Of a stretch of DNA of 64,000 nt, positions 8,581-17,583 are shown in pieces. Positions within the stretch are counted from its first letter, which is position 1, and every line of letters begins with the position of its first letter. The translations under genes were made by a program, and so were the position numbers. Below the pieces are notes generated by a model that did not search any database, had not been told where the DNA came from, and saw only the letters and a list, made by a program, of their open reading frames with translations. Source of the DNA: an uncultured Actinomycetes bacterium (lineage in GTDB: Bacteria > Actinomycetota > Acidimicrobiia > Acidimicrobiales > Acidimicrobilacustridaceae); contig CALBSE010000066.1 in assembly GCA_937927725.1 (NCBI GenBank), positions 13,036 through 77,035 of the forward strand, written 5' to 3'.

Positions 8581-9582
8581 ATGAACCCACCACAGGACCA
8601 CAACGATTCCTCGCCAAACATTGATGGCGTAGAAGCTGTCTTTTGGCACGTCGATGACATCGACTGGACCGAAGTGCAACATCAGCAGAATGCCAACGGT
8701 TCGGTTTCGGTCGTGCGCGAAAAGTGGCCGATCATTCGACCCGATTTTCTTTCTGCACATGTGCACTACGAGCCAGGCATGGTTGTGCGCCGTCACGGCC
8801 ACCGCAGCAACCACGTGGTGTTTGTCCTTGGTGGCAGCGGCTGGATCGGCACCGAACCGTGTGAGCCGGGTACACACATCCATGTTCCGCTTGGTTCCGC
8901 ATTCGGCCCGATCATTGCTGGCCCCGATGGTTTGACATGCTGGGAACTGAGTTTCGGAGAGTTCGGCGGCTGGGGCGATCAACCCGAGTTGTACGCAAAC
9001 GCAATCGCCGAGCGAGGCATCACGCCACTCCCCGACCCTCCTTTAGAAATTGGCGATTGGTTCGTCGATCCCCGAGGCGACTGGGGCGGTGAGCGTCCAT
9101 CACCCAAAGTTGACGGTCTTGACTCTGTGATGTCGCACGTTCGCGACTTTGAGTGGACAGAAGTGAAGCGTCAGGAAAACGCTGACGGTTCACTTGCAGT
9201 CGTCCGAGAAAAATGGCCCGTCCTGCAGCAGAACTTCATGAGCGCCTACATCGAATATTCGCCAGGGATGATTGTCCGACGCCATGGACACTTCGGCAAG
9301 CACCTTGTGTGGGTCATCGAAGGCGGTGCGTGGTTTGGCGATCGCTGGTGTCCCGCCGGCACACACATCGAACTCCCCTTTGGCGCGGCCTTTGGCCCGA
9401 TTGTTGCTGGCGACGAAGGCGCGCTGTTCCTCGAGCTCACCGATGGCGACTTCCGAAGTTGGGGAGATCAACCCGAACTGTTCGAAAAACTGATTGCTGA
9501 GCGCGGCGTCACGCTCTTGCCCGACCCGCCGATCGATCTTGGCGGATGGTTTACCGACCGCCGCGGATATTGGGCCCCGTAA
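8581..9582 (+). CDS. tandem-duplicated bicupin protein
   Basis: 333 residues made of two diverged copies of one cupin unit of roughly 155 residues. Copy 1 carries REKWPIIRPDFLSAHVHY and VVRRHGHRSNHVV; copy 2 carries REKWPVLQQNFMSAYIEY and IVRRHGHFGKHLV. Each has an HxHxxxH metal triad in place of the usual HxHxxxxE, a downstream GTHI(H/E)(V/L)P strand and the same ending around WGDQPEL, LPDPP and GGWF or GDWF. Both triads are intact, so both sites may bind metal. The start ATG at 8581 lies 29 bases after the oxidoreductase. Enzyme or sensor function cannot be assigned. Confidence 0.75.
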   Translation: MNPPQDHNDSSPNIDGVEAVFWHVDDIDWTEVQHQQNANGSVSVVREKWPIIRPDFLSAHVHYEPGMVVRRHGHRSNHVVFVLGGSGWIGTEPCEPGTHIHVPLGSAFGPIIAGPDGLTCWELSFGEFGGWGDQPELYANAIAERGITPLPDPPLEIGDWFVDPRGDWGGERPSPKVDGLDSVMSHVRDFEWTEVKRQENADGSLAVVREKWPVLQQNFMSAYIEYSPGMIVRRHGHFGKHLVWVIEGGAWFGDRWCPAGTHIELPFGAAFGPIVAGDEGALFLELTDGDFRSWGDQPELFEKLIAERGVTLLPDPPIDLGGWFTDRRGYWAP

Positions 9583-9665
9583 GCAGAGAGGGCATCAACA
9601 AACTCCGTCCGATCTGACTCTCACCCAAGATCTCTCTGGTTCGGAGTGAAACTCTTCGGCTCGAT

Positions 9666-10907
9666 TCAGGCCGGGGACGCGTCGAGAACGTTCATGGGCG
9701 GAGCGAGAGTGACTCGCCCCTTCATCACTCGACCCGCTCCCAGCGTCACAAGCGTTGCGATGATGACGAGAGCGGCACCTACCGCATTGTCAATTACCCG
9801 CTGATCACCAAAGTCTGTTGCTTGCGAGGTGGTGAACGCATTTAGTAACGCTGCAGTCGGCGTGATGAGGATGTAATAGATCCACTGCCGAGGACTGAAC
9901 TTGGCAATGATGGCGAATGCCCCCAGAAGAACACCGATTGCGTAGTAGTGCATCGGCATAGGCACTCCCAGCACCGAGGTGTAGGACGCTGACCCCACGA
10001 TCTTTGTGATGCCGAGGAGAACGAACAAGCCGACGAACGTCCCCAGAACGCGTTCGATGGTGAGCTTCCACGCAATGTCATTCCCCACTTGCGTAAGCAC
10101 GAGGATCGTCGCAATCAAGAACGCTCCTCCAACCATCTTGGGGTGGTCGAGGCAGTAATAGGTAGCTGCCGCTGCCAGCACCGTAATGATGACGGTGTAC
10201 GGAACCGCTTCGCTCCGAGAATGCGGTGCCAACGCAGGCTTTTTCATTTTCCTCATCACCAGTGGAATCACGATTACCGGAACGATGGTCCCAACGAAGA
10301 AGAACAGAGCGACCCACATGAGGTAGCTGTTATCAAAACGCTGGTGCTGAAGAAAGGTCGTGACCGAAGACGAAGATCCAGACGTACTCGACGCAGAACT
10401 CGAAGCGCTCGAATGCATGTCGCTGACGGCTTGAGAAAGCGTCAGGCCTTTCTGTGCAAGCAGTTCGTTGGCTCGGCTGAGATCACCAGACGGGATCCAA
10501 GGAACTGGTGAAAGGATCGGCCAAGCCAAAAAGATCGGCACCAGCATGGTGGCACGATTCAGCCCAAAGATCGAAAGACGACCGACCGTCAGCGTCATGA
10601 TCGCCATCAGTGCAGCACCAGTGAACGGTGAAAGCCCAGCGACAATTGAGAGCGGAGCAAGAAGCGACACGACAACCGTGGTGATGATCGCAATGCGCCG
10701 ACTGCCTGCGAGAAGAGCAAACGTGCCAATGAGTGCACCCATCGACGCATAGGTCGCCGACGGTTGCTTCGTGATCACGAAAAGCACCGTCGACGGCACA
10801 AGCATCAACAGCAGCAATAGCACCGCAACCGCGACGCGACGGATCATGACTTTTCCCAAAGGCGGCTTCATCGACGGTGAATCTGGTGAAGCCTTTTCAG
10901 TTGTCAT
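9666..10907 (-). CDS. FUSC-like integral membrane protein (putative aromatic-acid/xenobiotic exporter)
   Basis: 413 residues with two blocks of hydrophobic helices (about residues 25-150 and 190-385) separated by a Ser-rich hydrophilic segment near 165-185. In the second block WKLTIERVLGTFVGLF resembles the conserved segment of fusaric acid resistance/aromatic acid exporter (FUSC) proteins. No ATP-binding site is present. It is the last gene of a same-strand set that starts with an MFS exporter and an amidase, and begins 19 bases after the amidase gene. Export of a hydrolysis product or parent compound of the amidase is a reasonable but unproven idea. Confidence 0.65.
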   Translation of the reverse strand: MTTEKASPDSPSMKPPLGKVMIRRVAVAVLLLLLMLVPSTVLFVITKQPSATYASMGALIGTFALLAGSRRIAIITTVVVSLLAPLSIVAGLSPFTGAALMAIMTLTVGRLSIFGLNRATMLVPIFLAWPILSPVPWIPSGDLSRANELLAQKGLTLSQAVSDMHSSASSSASSTSGSSSSVTTFLQHQRFDNSYLMWVALFFFVGTIVPVIVIPLVMRKMKKPALAPHSRSEAVPYTVIITVLAAAATYYCLDHPKMVGGAFLIATILVLTQVGNDIAWKLTIERVLGTFVGLFVLLGITKIVGSASYTSVLGVPMPMHYYAIGVLLGAFAIIAKFSPRQWIYYILITPTAALLNAFTTSQATDFGDQRVIDNAVGAALVIIATLVTLGAGRVMKGRVTLAPPMNVLDASPA

Positions 10908-10926
10908 CGCAGTTTGATCCGAGACG

Positions 10927-11922
10927 TCAGATGGTGGCCGCAGCCAACCAACCGTCAGTCACAAATGCTTTGCTACGTGATGTCGAGAAGTCAGTCTTCG
11001 TCAGGTCGATTTCGTACCAAAGCGGATCATTGATCGTGTTGTACGAATACTTCATTCCCGTGAGATTGCTCACGGTGGACCACATCGTGAGTTCCGGGAT
11101 CTGCTTACCGGCGAACTCCTCAATGACCGTGCCGGGCACGATGTCGAACCCATGGAGAATGCGAATTGTGTCCATGACTGCGTGCTTTTCGTCGGCGGGT
11201 TGCTGTGCAAACCGAACGTTGGCCAACACGCGAACGAACCGCGACGGGCTGTTGCCGTCGGCCGGAAGACCGCGGAAACCCTGACCCTGACCAGGTGAGG
11301 AGAACGTCGTGCCACCGATCTCGACCGGCGCCGGATTGATCGGCGAGAACCCCAAGTAGTTGCCGACATTGGTGAGGTGCCAGTCGAGGTACGGCGCGTT
11401 CGTGGCGACCTGCACCGGGTTGTCGAGCACGGTCATGCCCTCGGGATGGAACTCGGCGACGATGCAGGAGTCCTTGTCGTGAAGGATGATGTGCAGTGGC
11501 AGCGGAACCGGAATCTGCTTCGGCGCATAATTCACGACGTTGCATGTCGCCAATGCAGCGCGAGCTTCGGTCGTAGTCGAACAAGTTCCCAGGATGAACG
11601 CCAACACCTCAAGCGCACCAATGTCGGTACCGTCGTTCTTGGGATCCTGATACGTGCAGTGCCCGGGCATGTACAACGCGTGACCGGAAAGTCCCACGGT
11701 GTTCATTCCGTCGGCCATCCACATCGGCGTATCGAAGGCCGACATGCCGATCACGCCGTGCGTCGCCTTCCATGTCTTTGGCTTTGAACTTGATGCGCTC
11801 GTGCCTTCGAAGTCCGATGCAAGCAGACCGATCTGCCACGGCAGCACATCGGGAAACTCCATCGTTCGACCGATGCAGACAGTGCCGTCGGCCGCAACCT
11901 GATGCTTGAAGTTCGTGCACAT
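10927..11922 (-). CDS. linear amide C-N hydrolase (choloylglycine hydrolase/penicillin V acylase family)
   Basis: A 331-residue Ntn-hydrolase. The chosen start gives Met-Cys-Thr-Asn: removal of Met exposes Cys2 as the catalytic N-terminal nucleophile, which strongly supports the ATG at 11922, and AGGAG stands seven bases upstream. The following FKHQVAADGTVCIGRTMEF matches the family's early strand with its conserved Arg. An Asn-rich segment (TNAPYLDWHL) and the internal RFVRVLA add to the fit. Members cleave bile salts, penicillin V or acyl-homoserine lactones; substrate cannot be told here. There is no obvious signal peptide, so the enzyme is probably cytoplasmic. Confidence 0.82.
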   Translation of the reverse strand: MCTNFKHQVAADGTVCIGRTMEFPDVLPWQIGLLASDFEGTSASSSKPKTWKATHGVIGMSAFDTPMWMADGMNTVGLSGHALYMPGHCTYQDPKNDGTDIGALEVLAFILGTCSTTTEARAALATCNVVNYAPKQIPVPLPLHIILHDKDSCIVAEFHPEGMTVLDNPVQVATNAPYLDWHLTNVGNYLGFSPINPAPVEIGGTTFSSPGQGQGFRGLPADGNSPSRFVRVLANVRFAQQPADEKHAVMDTIRILHGFDIVPGTVIEEFAGKQIPELTMWSTVSNLTGMKYSYNTINDPLWYEIDLTKTDFSTSRSKAFVTDGWLAAATI

Positions 11923-12067
11923 AGGAAGACTCCTAAAAGATATGGGAAGGATCGACGACTTGACGACCGGTACCGCTTCGAAAAACAACCGTTAGTTAAA
12001 AATCTACATTTCGTGGTGCTCGCGAGTGAGGCGTCCCAGGGAGGTCTGAGCTCACGGCACGTCGGAG

Positions 12068-13636
12068 TTAGGCGGATGCGGTGCTCGACGCTGAAGCATC
12101 CGATTCGTGAACTGGCTGTGGGTCACCTTCACCCTTGCGCAACAACATCGTGGCGATTGCGGTTGCGACCAAAATCGCGATCGCGGTGACGAACATGGTG
12201 GTACGGAATGCTCCGCCGTAGGACGTCACAGCATCAGAAAGCGCTTGCTGGCCAAGCGAGGTTGATGGCTGCGTTCCCTTCGCGGCATAGGCGGTCACCG
12301 CATCGAGTCCGGTCGAGATCTGGTTGGGTTGCACACCAGCATCGGTGAGCCGTTGCACCGTTCCGCCGACTGTGAGTTTGTCGATCAGCACGGTCGAGAG
12401 AGCGAAGCCCAATGTGTAGAAGAACTGTCCTGCGGTCGTACGAGCTGACGAAACGGGACCGAGGTATTTCGCTGGCGCTTCACGCAAGATCAAGTTCCCA
12501 AACGGAACGGCGGCGATGACGACGCCAGCACCAACCAGAATCAAGCCAGGCAAGAAGCCAAGCAATCCGTGTGCGGAATGGAACACGCCTAGTAACGCGA
12601 AACCTATTGCAGTGACGATACCGGCGATAAATCCCGCAGTTCGGTTCGACATTCCCTTCGACATCACACGTCCCGTGACAAGACCGGCCGCTATGCCCGC
12701 GACCATCAACGGAAGCTGCCACAACGAAACTTCAGAAGTCTTCAGGCCGTTGATGTACTGCCACAGGTTTGTCACCTGAAGGAAACCGACCGATGTGCCG
12801 AAGTTGTAAATGAATCCGAAGCACAAAGCGGCAAGAAACACTGGCGAGCGAAACAACGTCATGGGGAAGAAGTGTTCGGAATACTTCGATTCCCAAACGG
12901 CGAATGCGGCAAGCAACACGACACCCAAGGCGAGGGGAATCAATGTTGCTGGGCTGGTCATGCTCTTTGCGAATTGGCTTACGGAGTAGAGAAACGAAAT
13001 AACGCCCAAACCAAGGAGAAGCTGACCGAAGACATCAAGACTTCCTCCCTTCACCGGCGGTTCCTTCGGCAACAGAATCGGAACGAGGATCAATCCGATC
13101 AAGCTACATACCGGGAAAATGAGATACGCGATTCGCCAATTCACTGACGTGAGTGATCCACCTACAAAGGTGACGACAAGGGTCGTGACCATTACGACCG
13201 CAGTGAACGTTCCCATCGCCGCAGCGAGTCGCTCGGGTCGAACAACCGCTTTGATGTAGGCGAACGAGGCCCCATAGACAGCTCCGAGACCGACACCGAC
13301 GATCGCCAAACCAAGCATGTACATCCACGCCGCCGCTGCAATCGAAACGACGATGGTGCCGGCGCCGCCAACAATCAACGCCGACATCAACACACGTCGA
13401 CGACCCAAACGGTCGGCTAACAGCCCCGTTGTGATCACCGTCGCGGCAATGGCAAGGGTTTGCATCGACGCAGCAAGCGCCTGTGTGCTTCCCGTCATGT
13501 GAAGCGTTCGGCTCGCGCCAACAAGCGCGGTGCTCGCGACGTTCGGCGCCGAGCCCTGCACCCCACCCATGAATCCGAGAAGTGGCACCGCAAGAACGGA
13601 AACCTTTTTTGCAGTTGCTACTGAAGTGGAAGCCAT
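12068..13636 (-). CDS. MFS transporter (drug:proton antiporter type)
   Basis: A 522-residue protein of about 14 predicted membrane helices. The loop between helices 2 and 3 carries the MFS motif LLADRLGRRRVLM. It is a close paralogue of the transporter at 25164-26729: both share SSTALVGASR.LHMTGSTQAL near the start, KTSEVxxWQLP in the middle and GPVSSxRTTAGQFFYTLGF later. First gene of a same-strand set with the amidase and the FUSC-like protein. An inverted repeat at 13666-13690, 30 bases upstream of the start, may be an operator. Substrate unknown. Confidence 0.85.
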   Translation of the reverse strand: MASTSVATAKKVSVLAVPLLGFMGGVQGSAPNVASTALVGASRTLHMTGSTQALAASMQTLAIAATVITTGLLADRLGRRRVLMSALIVGGAGTIVVSIAAAAWMYMLGLAIVGVGLGAVYGASFAYIKAVVRPERLAAAMGTFTAVVMVTTLVVTFVGGSLTSVNWRIAYLIFPVCSLIGLILVPILLPKEPPVKGGSLDVFGQLLLGLGVISFLYSVSQFAKSMTSPATLIPLALGVVLLAAFAVWESKYSEHFFPMTLFRSPVFLAALCFGFIYNFGTSVGFLQVTNLWQYINGLKTSEVSLWQLPLMVAGIAAGLVTGRVMSKGMSNRTAGFIAGIVTAIGFALLGVFHSAHGLLGFLPGLILVGAGVVIAAVPFGNLILREAPAKYLGPVSSARTTAGQFFYTLGFALSTVLIDKLTVGGTVQRLTDAGVQPNQISTGLDAVTAYAAKGTQPSTSLGQQALSDAVTSYGGAFRTTMFVTAIAILVATAIATMLLRKGEGDPQPVHESDASASSTASA

Positions 13637-13665
13637 GAAGTTCGTCCTCGATTTTTGAAAAAGTT

Positions 13666-13690
13666 GGCACCCAAGTCTGAGGCGGGTGCC
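13666..13690. promoter_or_regulatory. inverted repeat in the leader of the MFS gene
   Basis: GGCACCC-N11-GGGTGCC lies 30 bases upstream of the start at 13636. It could be a repressor site or a leader hairpin; there is no T-run to support a terminator. Confidence 0.35.
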
Positions 13691-13841
13691 GTTATGAACC
13701 AGACGTCAATCTCGAGCGCAACGTAGCCAGAGATTCCAAAAGCGATCGTTCTTCGGTTGATTTTGAGTTACAGCACACGTTGAGTGGATATATAAAAAAA
13801 ATTTAACTTGAACGAGAGTACACACCGACGGCCCACCAGTG

Positions 13842-13865
13842 GGGGGTGGCGACGGTCGCACCCCC
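13842..13865 (-). terminator. G/C hairpin between convergently spaced units, possible terminator
   Basis: GGGGGTGGCGAC/GTCGCACCCCC can fold into a stem with one bulged base. It lies just past the 3' end of the small gene ending at 13881. No clear U-tract follows, and the rest of 13691-13841 shows only an AT-rich patch (13790-13808) that may hold a promoter. Confidence 0.35.
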
Positions 13866-13880
13866 GCCATCGTCTCCGGA

Positions 13881-14363
13881 TCAGGAGAGTTTGAGAAGAC
13901 CGAGGATCCGATCGAAGGTCTCTTCTCGTTGCGCGTCGGAGAGTTCGCCGGCTCGATCGAGCTTCGCCATATCCAGAACTACTCCGTAGATGAAGAACAT
14001 GATGTCGATCTTCTGCGTCTCATCGAGCACCGACCGTTCGAAGACCGGTCCCCAAAGCTCCATGATCAGTTGTCCCACATAGTTCTCAATCGGTTTGAAC
14101 TCAAGAGGGAGCTGCCTTGAATACACCGCTCGGCGCACAAACCAACCATCCGGGCTGGGCAAGAACCAACCCAGCCAGCGTCTCTGGTTAATCGGTCGCC
14201 ATCGCGCCAGTACCAGTTTCGTTGCAATAACCCTTTGAGTTGCACAAATTGCACCACTCGTGTACAAAAATGCACCATTCGCGTACAAAACCGATTCCAA
14301 TTCGCGTACTTCTACCGCCCACCGGGGTGGTCCGAGCCTGAGGACCCAAGCATGAGTTTCCAT
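13881..14363 (-). CDS. hypothetical protein, possibly a truncated TetR-type C-terminal domain
   Basis: An open frame of 160 codons whose last 110 residues look protein-like: amphipathic helices (PIENYVGQLIMELWGPVF, TQKIDIMFFIYGVVLDM) and an ending, SDAQREETFDRILGLLK, of the kind seen in TetR ligand domains. No DNA-binding helix-turn-helix precedes them. The first 40 or so codons overlap the direct repeats at 14250-14290 and even the start of the divergent gene at 14352, so they are probably not translated. Either a short protein with an unrecognised start or the remnant of a regulator that lost its N-terminus. Confidence 0.35.
   Translation of the reverse strand: METHAWVLRLGPPRWAVEVRELESVLYANGAFLYTSGAICATQRVIATKLVLARWRPINQRRWLGWFLPSPDGWFVRRAVYSRQLPLEFKPIENYVGQLIMELWGPVFERSVLDETQKIDIMFFIYGVVLDMAKLDRAGELSDAQREETFDRILGLLKLS
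14250..14290. repeat. two direct repeats upstream of the LPSTG surface protein
   Basis: TGCACCACTCGTGTACAAAA (14250-14269) and TGCACCATTCGCGTACAAAA (14271-14290) match at 18 of 20 positions with a 21-base period, two helical turns. They sit 62 bases before the start at 14352, a likely operator or activator position. Confidence 0.5.
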
Positions 14364-16382
14364 CTCCCCTTTCGGCGGATCCTCGCCATCGGCGTGACCC
14401 TCGTCTTCGGCGTGACCATGCTCGCTCTGTCAGGCCTCCTCGCCTCTGCACCGAAGGCCGAAGCAACTGGAGCAACCGCCTATCAACCGACCGGACCGAA
14501 TGCCTTTTATTTTCCGTGCGGACTGGCCTTCGATGCCGACGGCAATCTCTGGGTCTCGAACCAGCTGAGCGACTCAATCTCCAAGGTCACCTTTCCCCGT
14601 GGTGTTCCCACGGCAGGTATCCCCTACTCCCTTCCGGGTCTCAACGGCCCATCTGGCTTAGCCTTGGATGTCGACGGAAACCTTTGGGTCGTCAATCAGT
14701 TCGACAACTCCATCGAAAAGATCACTTTTCCCGGTGGTGTTCCCACGGCGAGTACTCCCTATAAGCCTGCGTTCCCGACGCCTTCCTTCAACGGTCCGAG
14801 GAATCTCGCCTTCGATCCATTGGGGAATCTCTGGGTCGTAACCGCCAGCGGAATCCAGGAAGTGACGTTCTCAGGCGGAGTTCTGACGGCTCAGCCCGTG
14901 TATGACGGCGGAGCGAACCAGTTCCAGCTTCCCGGAGCATTGGTATTCGATAGTTACGGCAACGCTTGGGTGACGAATCAGAACGGGCGATCGGTACAGA
15001 AGGTCACGTTCGCGAACGGGATCCCGACCGCAGAGGCTCCGTACATTCCCTCGGGTCCACTGGCGATGGACAACCCGACCGGTATGGCGATGGACCTCGA
15101 CGGAAATCTCTGGGTGGTCAATACCGGAAACCAAAAACTTCAAGAGGTGAAGCTGACCAGTGGCGGTTCACCCGATGCACAGACCCCGCTGAATCCCAAT
15201 GGTCTCTTCATGTTCCCGAAAGACCTCGCGTTCGATCAGTTCAACAATCCCTGGGTGGCGAACCAATACGGCCAATCGATCGCGGGGCTGAGCACCGTCA
15301 TTCCATTGCGCGCTTTGGGAACCCCTTCGATCACGTCGGTGAATAAGACCGATACGACGATCTCGGTGAACTTCTCGGAGAACCCCAACGCAGACTCCTA
15401 CACCGCAACCGTGTACGACTCGACCGGAACAACAGTGATCGACACAATCCTGAACTACACCCCCGGCACTGCGATCACTGGCCTCACAGGTTCAACGACC
15501 TACCAGGTCAGCCTCAAAGCGCTCGGCAACGGAACCGACGCACTCGACTCACTCGAGAGTGCGAAGAGCTCGGTGACGACCTCGGCACCGACCCCGACGT
15601 CGTCGACGACCACAACTTCATCAACGACGACATCAACTTCGTCAACGACCACGAGCTCGTCATCGACGACAACGACGGAAGCACCAACAACAACGACGAC
15701 TACGGAAGCGCCTACCACCACGACAACTGAAGCGCCGACAACAACCACGACCGAAGCACCAACCACCACCACCACCGTCGCGCCTACGACAACATCATCA
15801 ACCGTCGCACCTACGACAACCACTACGACCGCATCAACCACTACGACAACGCTTGCTATTGACGAGGCTCCAGCCGGTGCTGGTCTGTTGACAATGCCCC
15901 ATGGAACCGTGGTGCAGACCCCGGTCACCCGAGTCAATGACGGAATCACCGTCGGTGTGAGTGATTTCAACTTCGCTTTGAGTTTCGCCAACAATCCATC
16001 GTTCACACCCGAAGGATCGTTGCTCCTTCGCGCCGGCTCGACGAGCACCGTCAGCGGAATCGGCTTCCGCGCTGGAGGCACTGTCGAGGTCTGGGTGCAT
16101 TCGACTCCAACGCTCGTTGGAACCGCCAGCGTGGGCGCAGACGGAACCTTCTCCGCCGAATTCACTTTCCCAGCCGGCGTCCCGGCGGGCCCTCACACGG
16201 TTGAAGTTCGAGGACCCGACGCGAACGGTAACGCACGTGCCATCGCAGTCGGCGTGACGTTTGAGAACGGTTCTGCTCTTCCGTCAACTGGAACGAATTC
16301 GTTCGACATCCTCCTCATCGGATCTGCCGTACTCGTTGCTGGCGCAATCCTCGTGATGCTCCAACGACTTCGGTTCCGCTGA
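14352..16382 (+). CDS. LPxTG-type cell-surface protein with beta-propeller, Fn3-like domain and Thr-rich stalk
   Basis: 676 residues. Order: signal peptide (basic start, hydrophobic core, cleavage near APKAEA at about 38); six or so repeats of about 45 residues with LAFDxxGNLWVxNQ and SIxKVTFPxGxPTA, a Vgb/NHL-like propeller (40-355); a fibronectin-III-like domain (about 360-450, ending SSVTTSAPTPTS); a stalk of Thr/Ser/Glu-Ala-Pro repeats (450-540); an Ig-like domain with GxGFRAGGTVEVWVHS and PAGVPAGPHTVEVRG; and a C-terminal LPSTG motif followed by a hydrophobic helix and RLRFR. The last part is a classical sortase signal, so covalent wall anchoring is expected. The ATG at 14352 is the first with a signal peptide after it. 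No sortase gene is in the window. Confidence 0.85.
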   Translation: MSFHLPFRRILAIGVTLVFGVTMLALSGLLASAPKAEATGATAYQPTGPNAFYFPCGLAFDADGNLWVSNQLSDSISKVTFPRGVPTAGIPYSLPGLNGPSGLALDVDGNLWVVNQFDNSIEKITFPGGVPTASTPYKPAFPTPSFNGPRNLAFDPLGNLWVVTASGIQEVTFSGGVLTAQPVYDGGANQFQLPGALVFDSYGNAWVTNQNGRSVQKVTFANGIPTAEAPYIPSGPLAMDNPTGMAMDLDGNLWVVNTGNQKLQEVKLTSGGSPDAQTPLNPNGLFMFPKDLAFDQFNNPWVANQYGQSIAGLSTVIPLRALGTPSITSVNKTDTTISVNFSENPNADSYTATVYDSTGTTVIDTILNYTPGTAITGLTGSTTYQVSLKALGNGTDALDSLESAKSSVTTSAPTPTSSTTTTSSTTTSTSSTTTSSSSTTTTEAPTTTTTTEAPTTTTTEAPTTTTTEAPTTTTTVAPTTTSSTVAPTTTTTTASTTTTTLAIDEAPAGAGLLTMPHGTVVQTPVTRVNDGITVGVSDFNFALSFANNPSFTPEGSLLLRAGSTSTVSGIGFRAGGTVEVWVHSTPTLVGTASVGADGTFSAEFTFPAGVPAGPHTVEVRGPDANGNARAIAVGVTFENGSALPSTGTNSFDILLIGSAVLVAGAILVMLQRLRFR

Positions 16383-16413
16383 ACAGCATTGCCCGCGCAA
16401 TTCTCCCGTTGTT

Positions 16414-17313
16414 TCACCCAGTGAAGACAGGGACTACAGGATCTGACGCAGAGGCTGTTGTCGTCGTGACGACTGTTGTCGATGTCGTCGGCGGCGGCGT
16501 CGGAGCGACACCGGGAACAACGAGATACGCCCCTGAATACAAGGTTGCATCAGCGGACGACTCAACAAGCGTTCCTTGCGGATCAGCAAGATCGAAACTC
16601 GAGATCGCGAAGCTGGCGTTCACTCCGGTGTTGAGCCAGCCGTGCCCATCGGAATCAAATTGGAGCGAAAACACGCCCCTTGCGAGTTGCAGGTTCGCAA
16701 TGGATGTGCCCGCACCCGATGAGGGGTCGATTGATAGCAATTGCCCACTTTCACTCACCGCGTAGAGCCTGCCATCGTTTGGGTTAAGGGCTAATGCATA
16801 AATATCGGCGAAGTTCCCAACGGGTCCGCGAAGCGTTGCAATTCCCGTTGCTATGTCAAGTGCGTAGAAATTATTTGCAACAATTGCAAATGCGCTTCCG
16901 GAGGCATCGATCGTCATAACCGCCGGATATCCAGTGGTTGGCGAACCATTGATCGTGATGCGAGAAATCTCTGTTTCATTCCCATTTGCGAGATTGACTT
17001 CGACGATCGGCCATTCGCCACTGCTGAGGTTCCCTGCGAGCAGGTAGGACTTTCCCAATCCAAAGTTGTAGGCCATTCCGTAGGCACAACCTGAAGAATC
17101 AATGTTCTGCGGTACACCAATTGCTGTAAACGCCGCAGATGCTGGATCAACCGAGCTCAGCTGCCCACCCGGCCCATTGCAACTGACGGCATACATCGCA
17201 TCGCCAGCCGGTAAGGACCGAGCGGTTGTCGCACCCGCTGAGGTTGACACCACGACGATGCCCAACACCATCATGAGAACCGCAACAACCGAGAGAACAG
17301 ACCTGCGAATCAT
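16414..17313 (-). CDS. secreted propeller-like protein with Thr-rich stalk and C-terminal FTG motif
   Basis: 299 residues. Signal peptide MIRRSVLSVVAVLMMVLG with a cleavage site near STSAGA; a domain of repeating strands such as YAVSCNGPGGQLSSVDP, LDIATGIATLRGPVG and LYAVSESGQLLSIDP that looks like a quinoprotein/PQQ-type propeller; then a PTPPPTTSTTVVTTTT stalk; and an abrupt end DPVVPVFTG. The final motif is shared with four other proteins of this window. GGAG lies six bases before the ATG at 17313. It is convergent with the LPSTG surface gene. The ligand or partner is unknown; location is extracellular. Confidence 0.75.
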   Translation of the reverse strand: MIRRSVLSVVAVLMMVLGIVVVSTSAGATTARSLPAGDAMYAVSCNGPGGQLSSVDPASAAFTAIGVPQNIDSSGCAYGMAYNFGLGKSYLLAGNLSSGEWPIVEVNLANGNETEISRITINGSPTTGYPAVMTIDASGSAFAIVANNFYALDIATGIATLRGPVGNFADIYALALNPNDGRLYAVSESGQLLSIDPSSGAGTSIANLQLARGVFSLQFDSDGHGWLNTGVNASFAISSFDLADPQGTLVESSADATLYSGAYLVVPGVAPTPPPTTSTTVVTTTTASASDPVVPVFTG

Positions 17314-17412
17314 CAGACACTCCGAGTACCAAGCGAAGGGCCGGGTGCCAATCGAGGCAACAGGGTACCGCCGCAATGCCATGAGGAATGGTTTTACGAC
17401 TCACAGTCAACC

Positions 17413-17439
17413 GTGTGACCAGCGTTCACTAGGTCACAC
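17413..17439. promoter_or_regulatory. perfect inverted repeat upstream of the gene at 16414-17313
   Basis: GTGTGACC-N11-GGTCACAC lies 100 bases before the start at 17313. A second inverted repeat, CGCACCC-N9-GGGTGCG, follows at 17446-17468. One may be an operator and the other a terminator for the gene ending at 17584. The rest of 17314-17583 shows no gene; a small GCTTC/GAAGC hairpin sits at 17556-17568. Confidence 0.35.
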
Positions 17440-17583
17440 TCATACCGCACCCTTCTGGGCAGGGTGCGTACGTTCACACCCTAAGGCCGCTGGGTTTCCA
17501 GCCGCAGATTGCGAATGACGTTTCCTCCGAAAGTAAATCCAGGTTCAACTGAGCAGCTTCGCCGAAGCGGAACTCCTGCAGAT

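Noticed and set aside
14235..14351. Upstream extension of the LPSTG surface protein from 14235
   Set aside because: The extra 39 residues come before a clear signal peptide and would be coded by the direct repeats at 14250-14290.
15500..16165. Long minus-strand frame rich in Val (VVVVVGASVVVVV)
   Set aside because: It is the reverse reading of the ACG/ACA-rich Thr stalk of the LPSTG protein; the plus frame has domains and a sortase signal.
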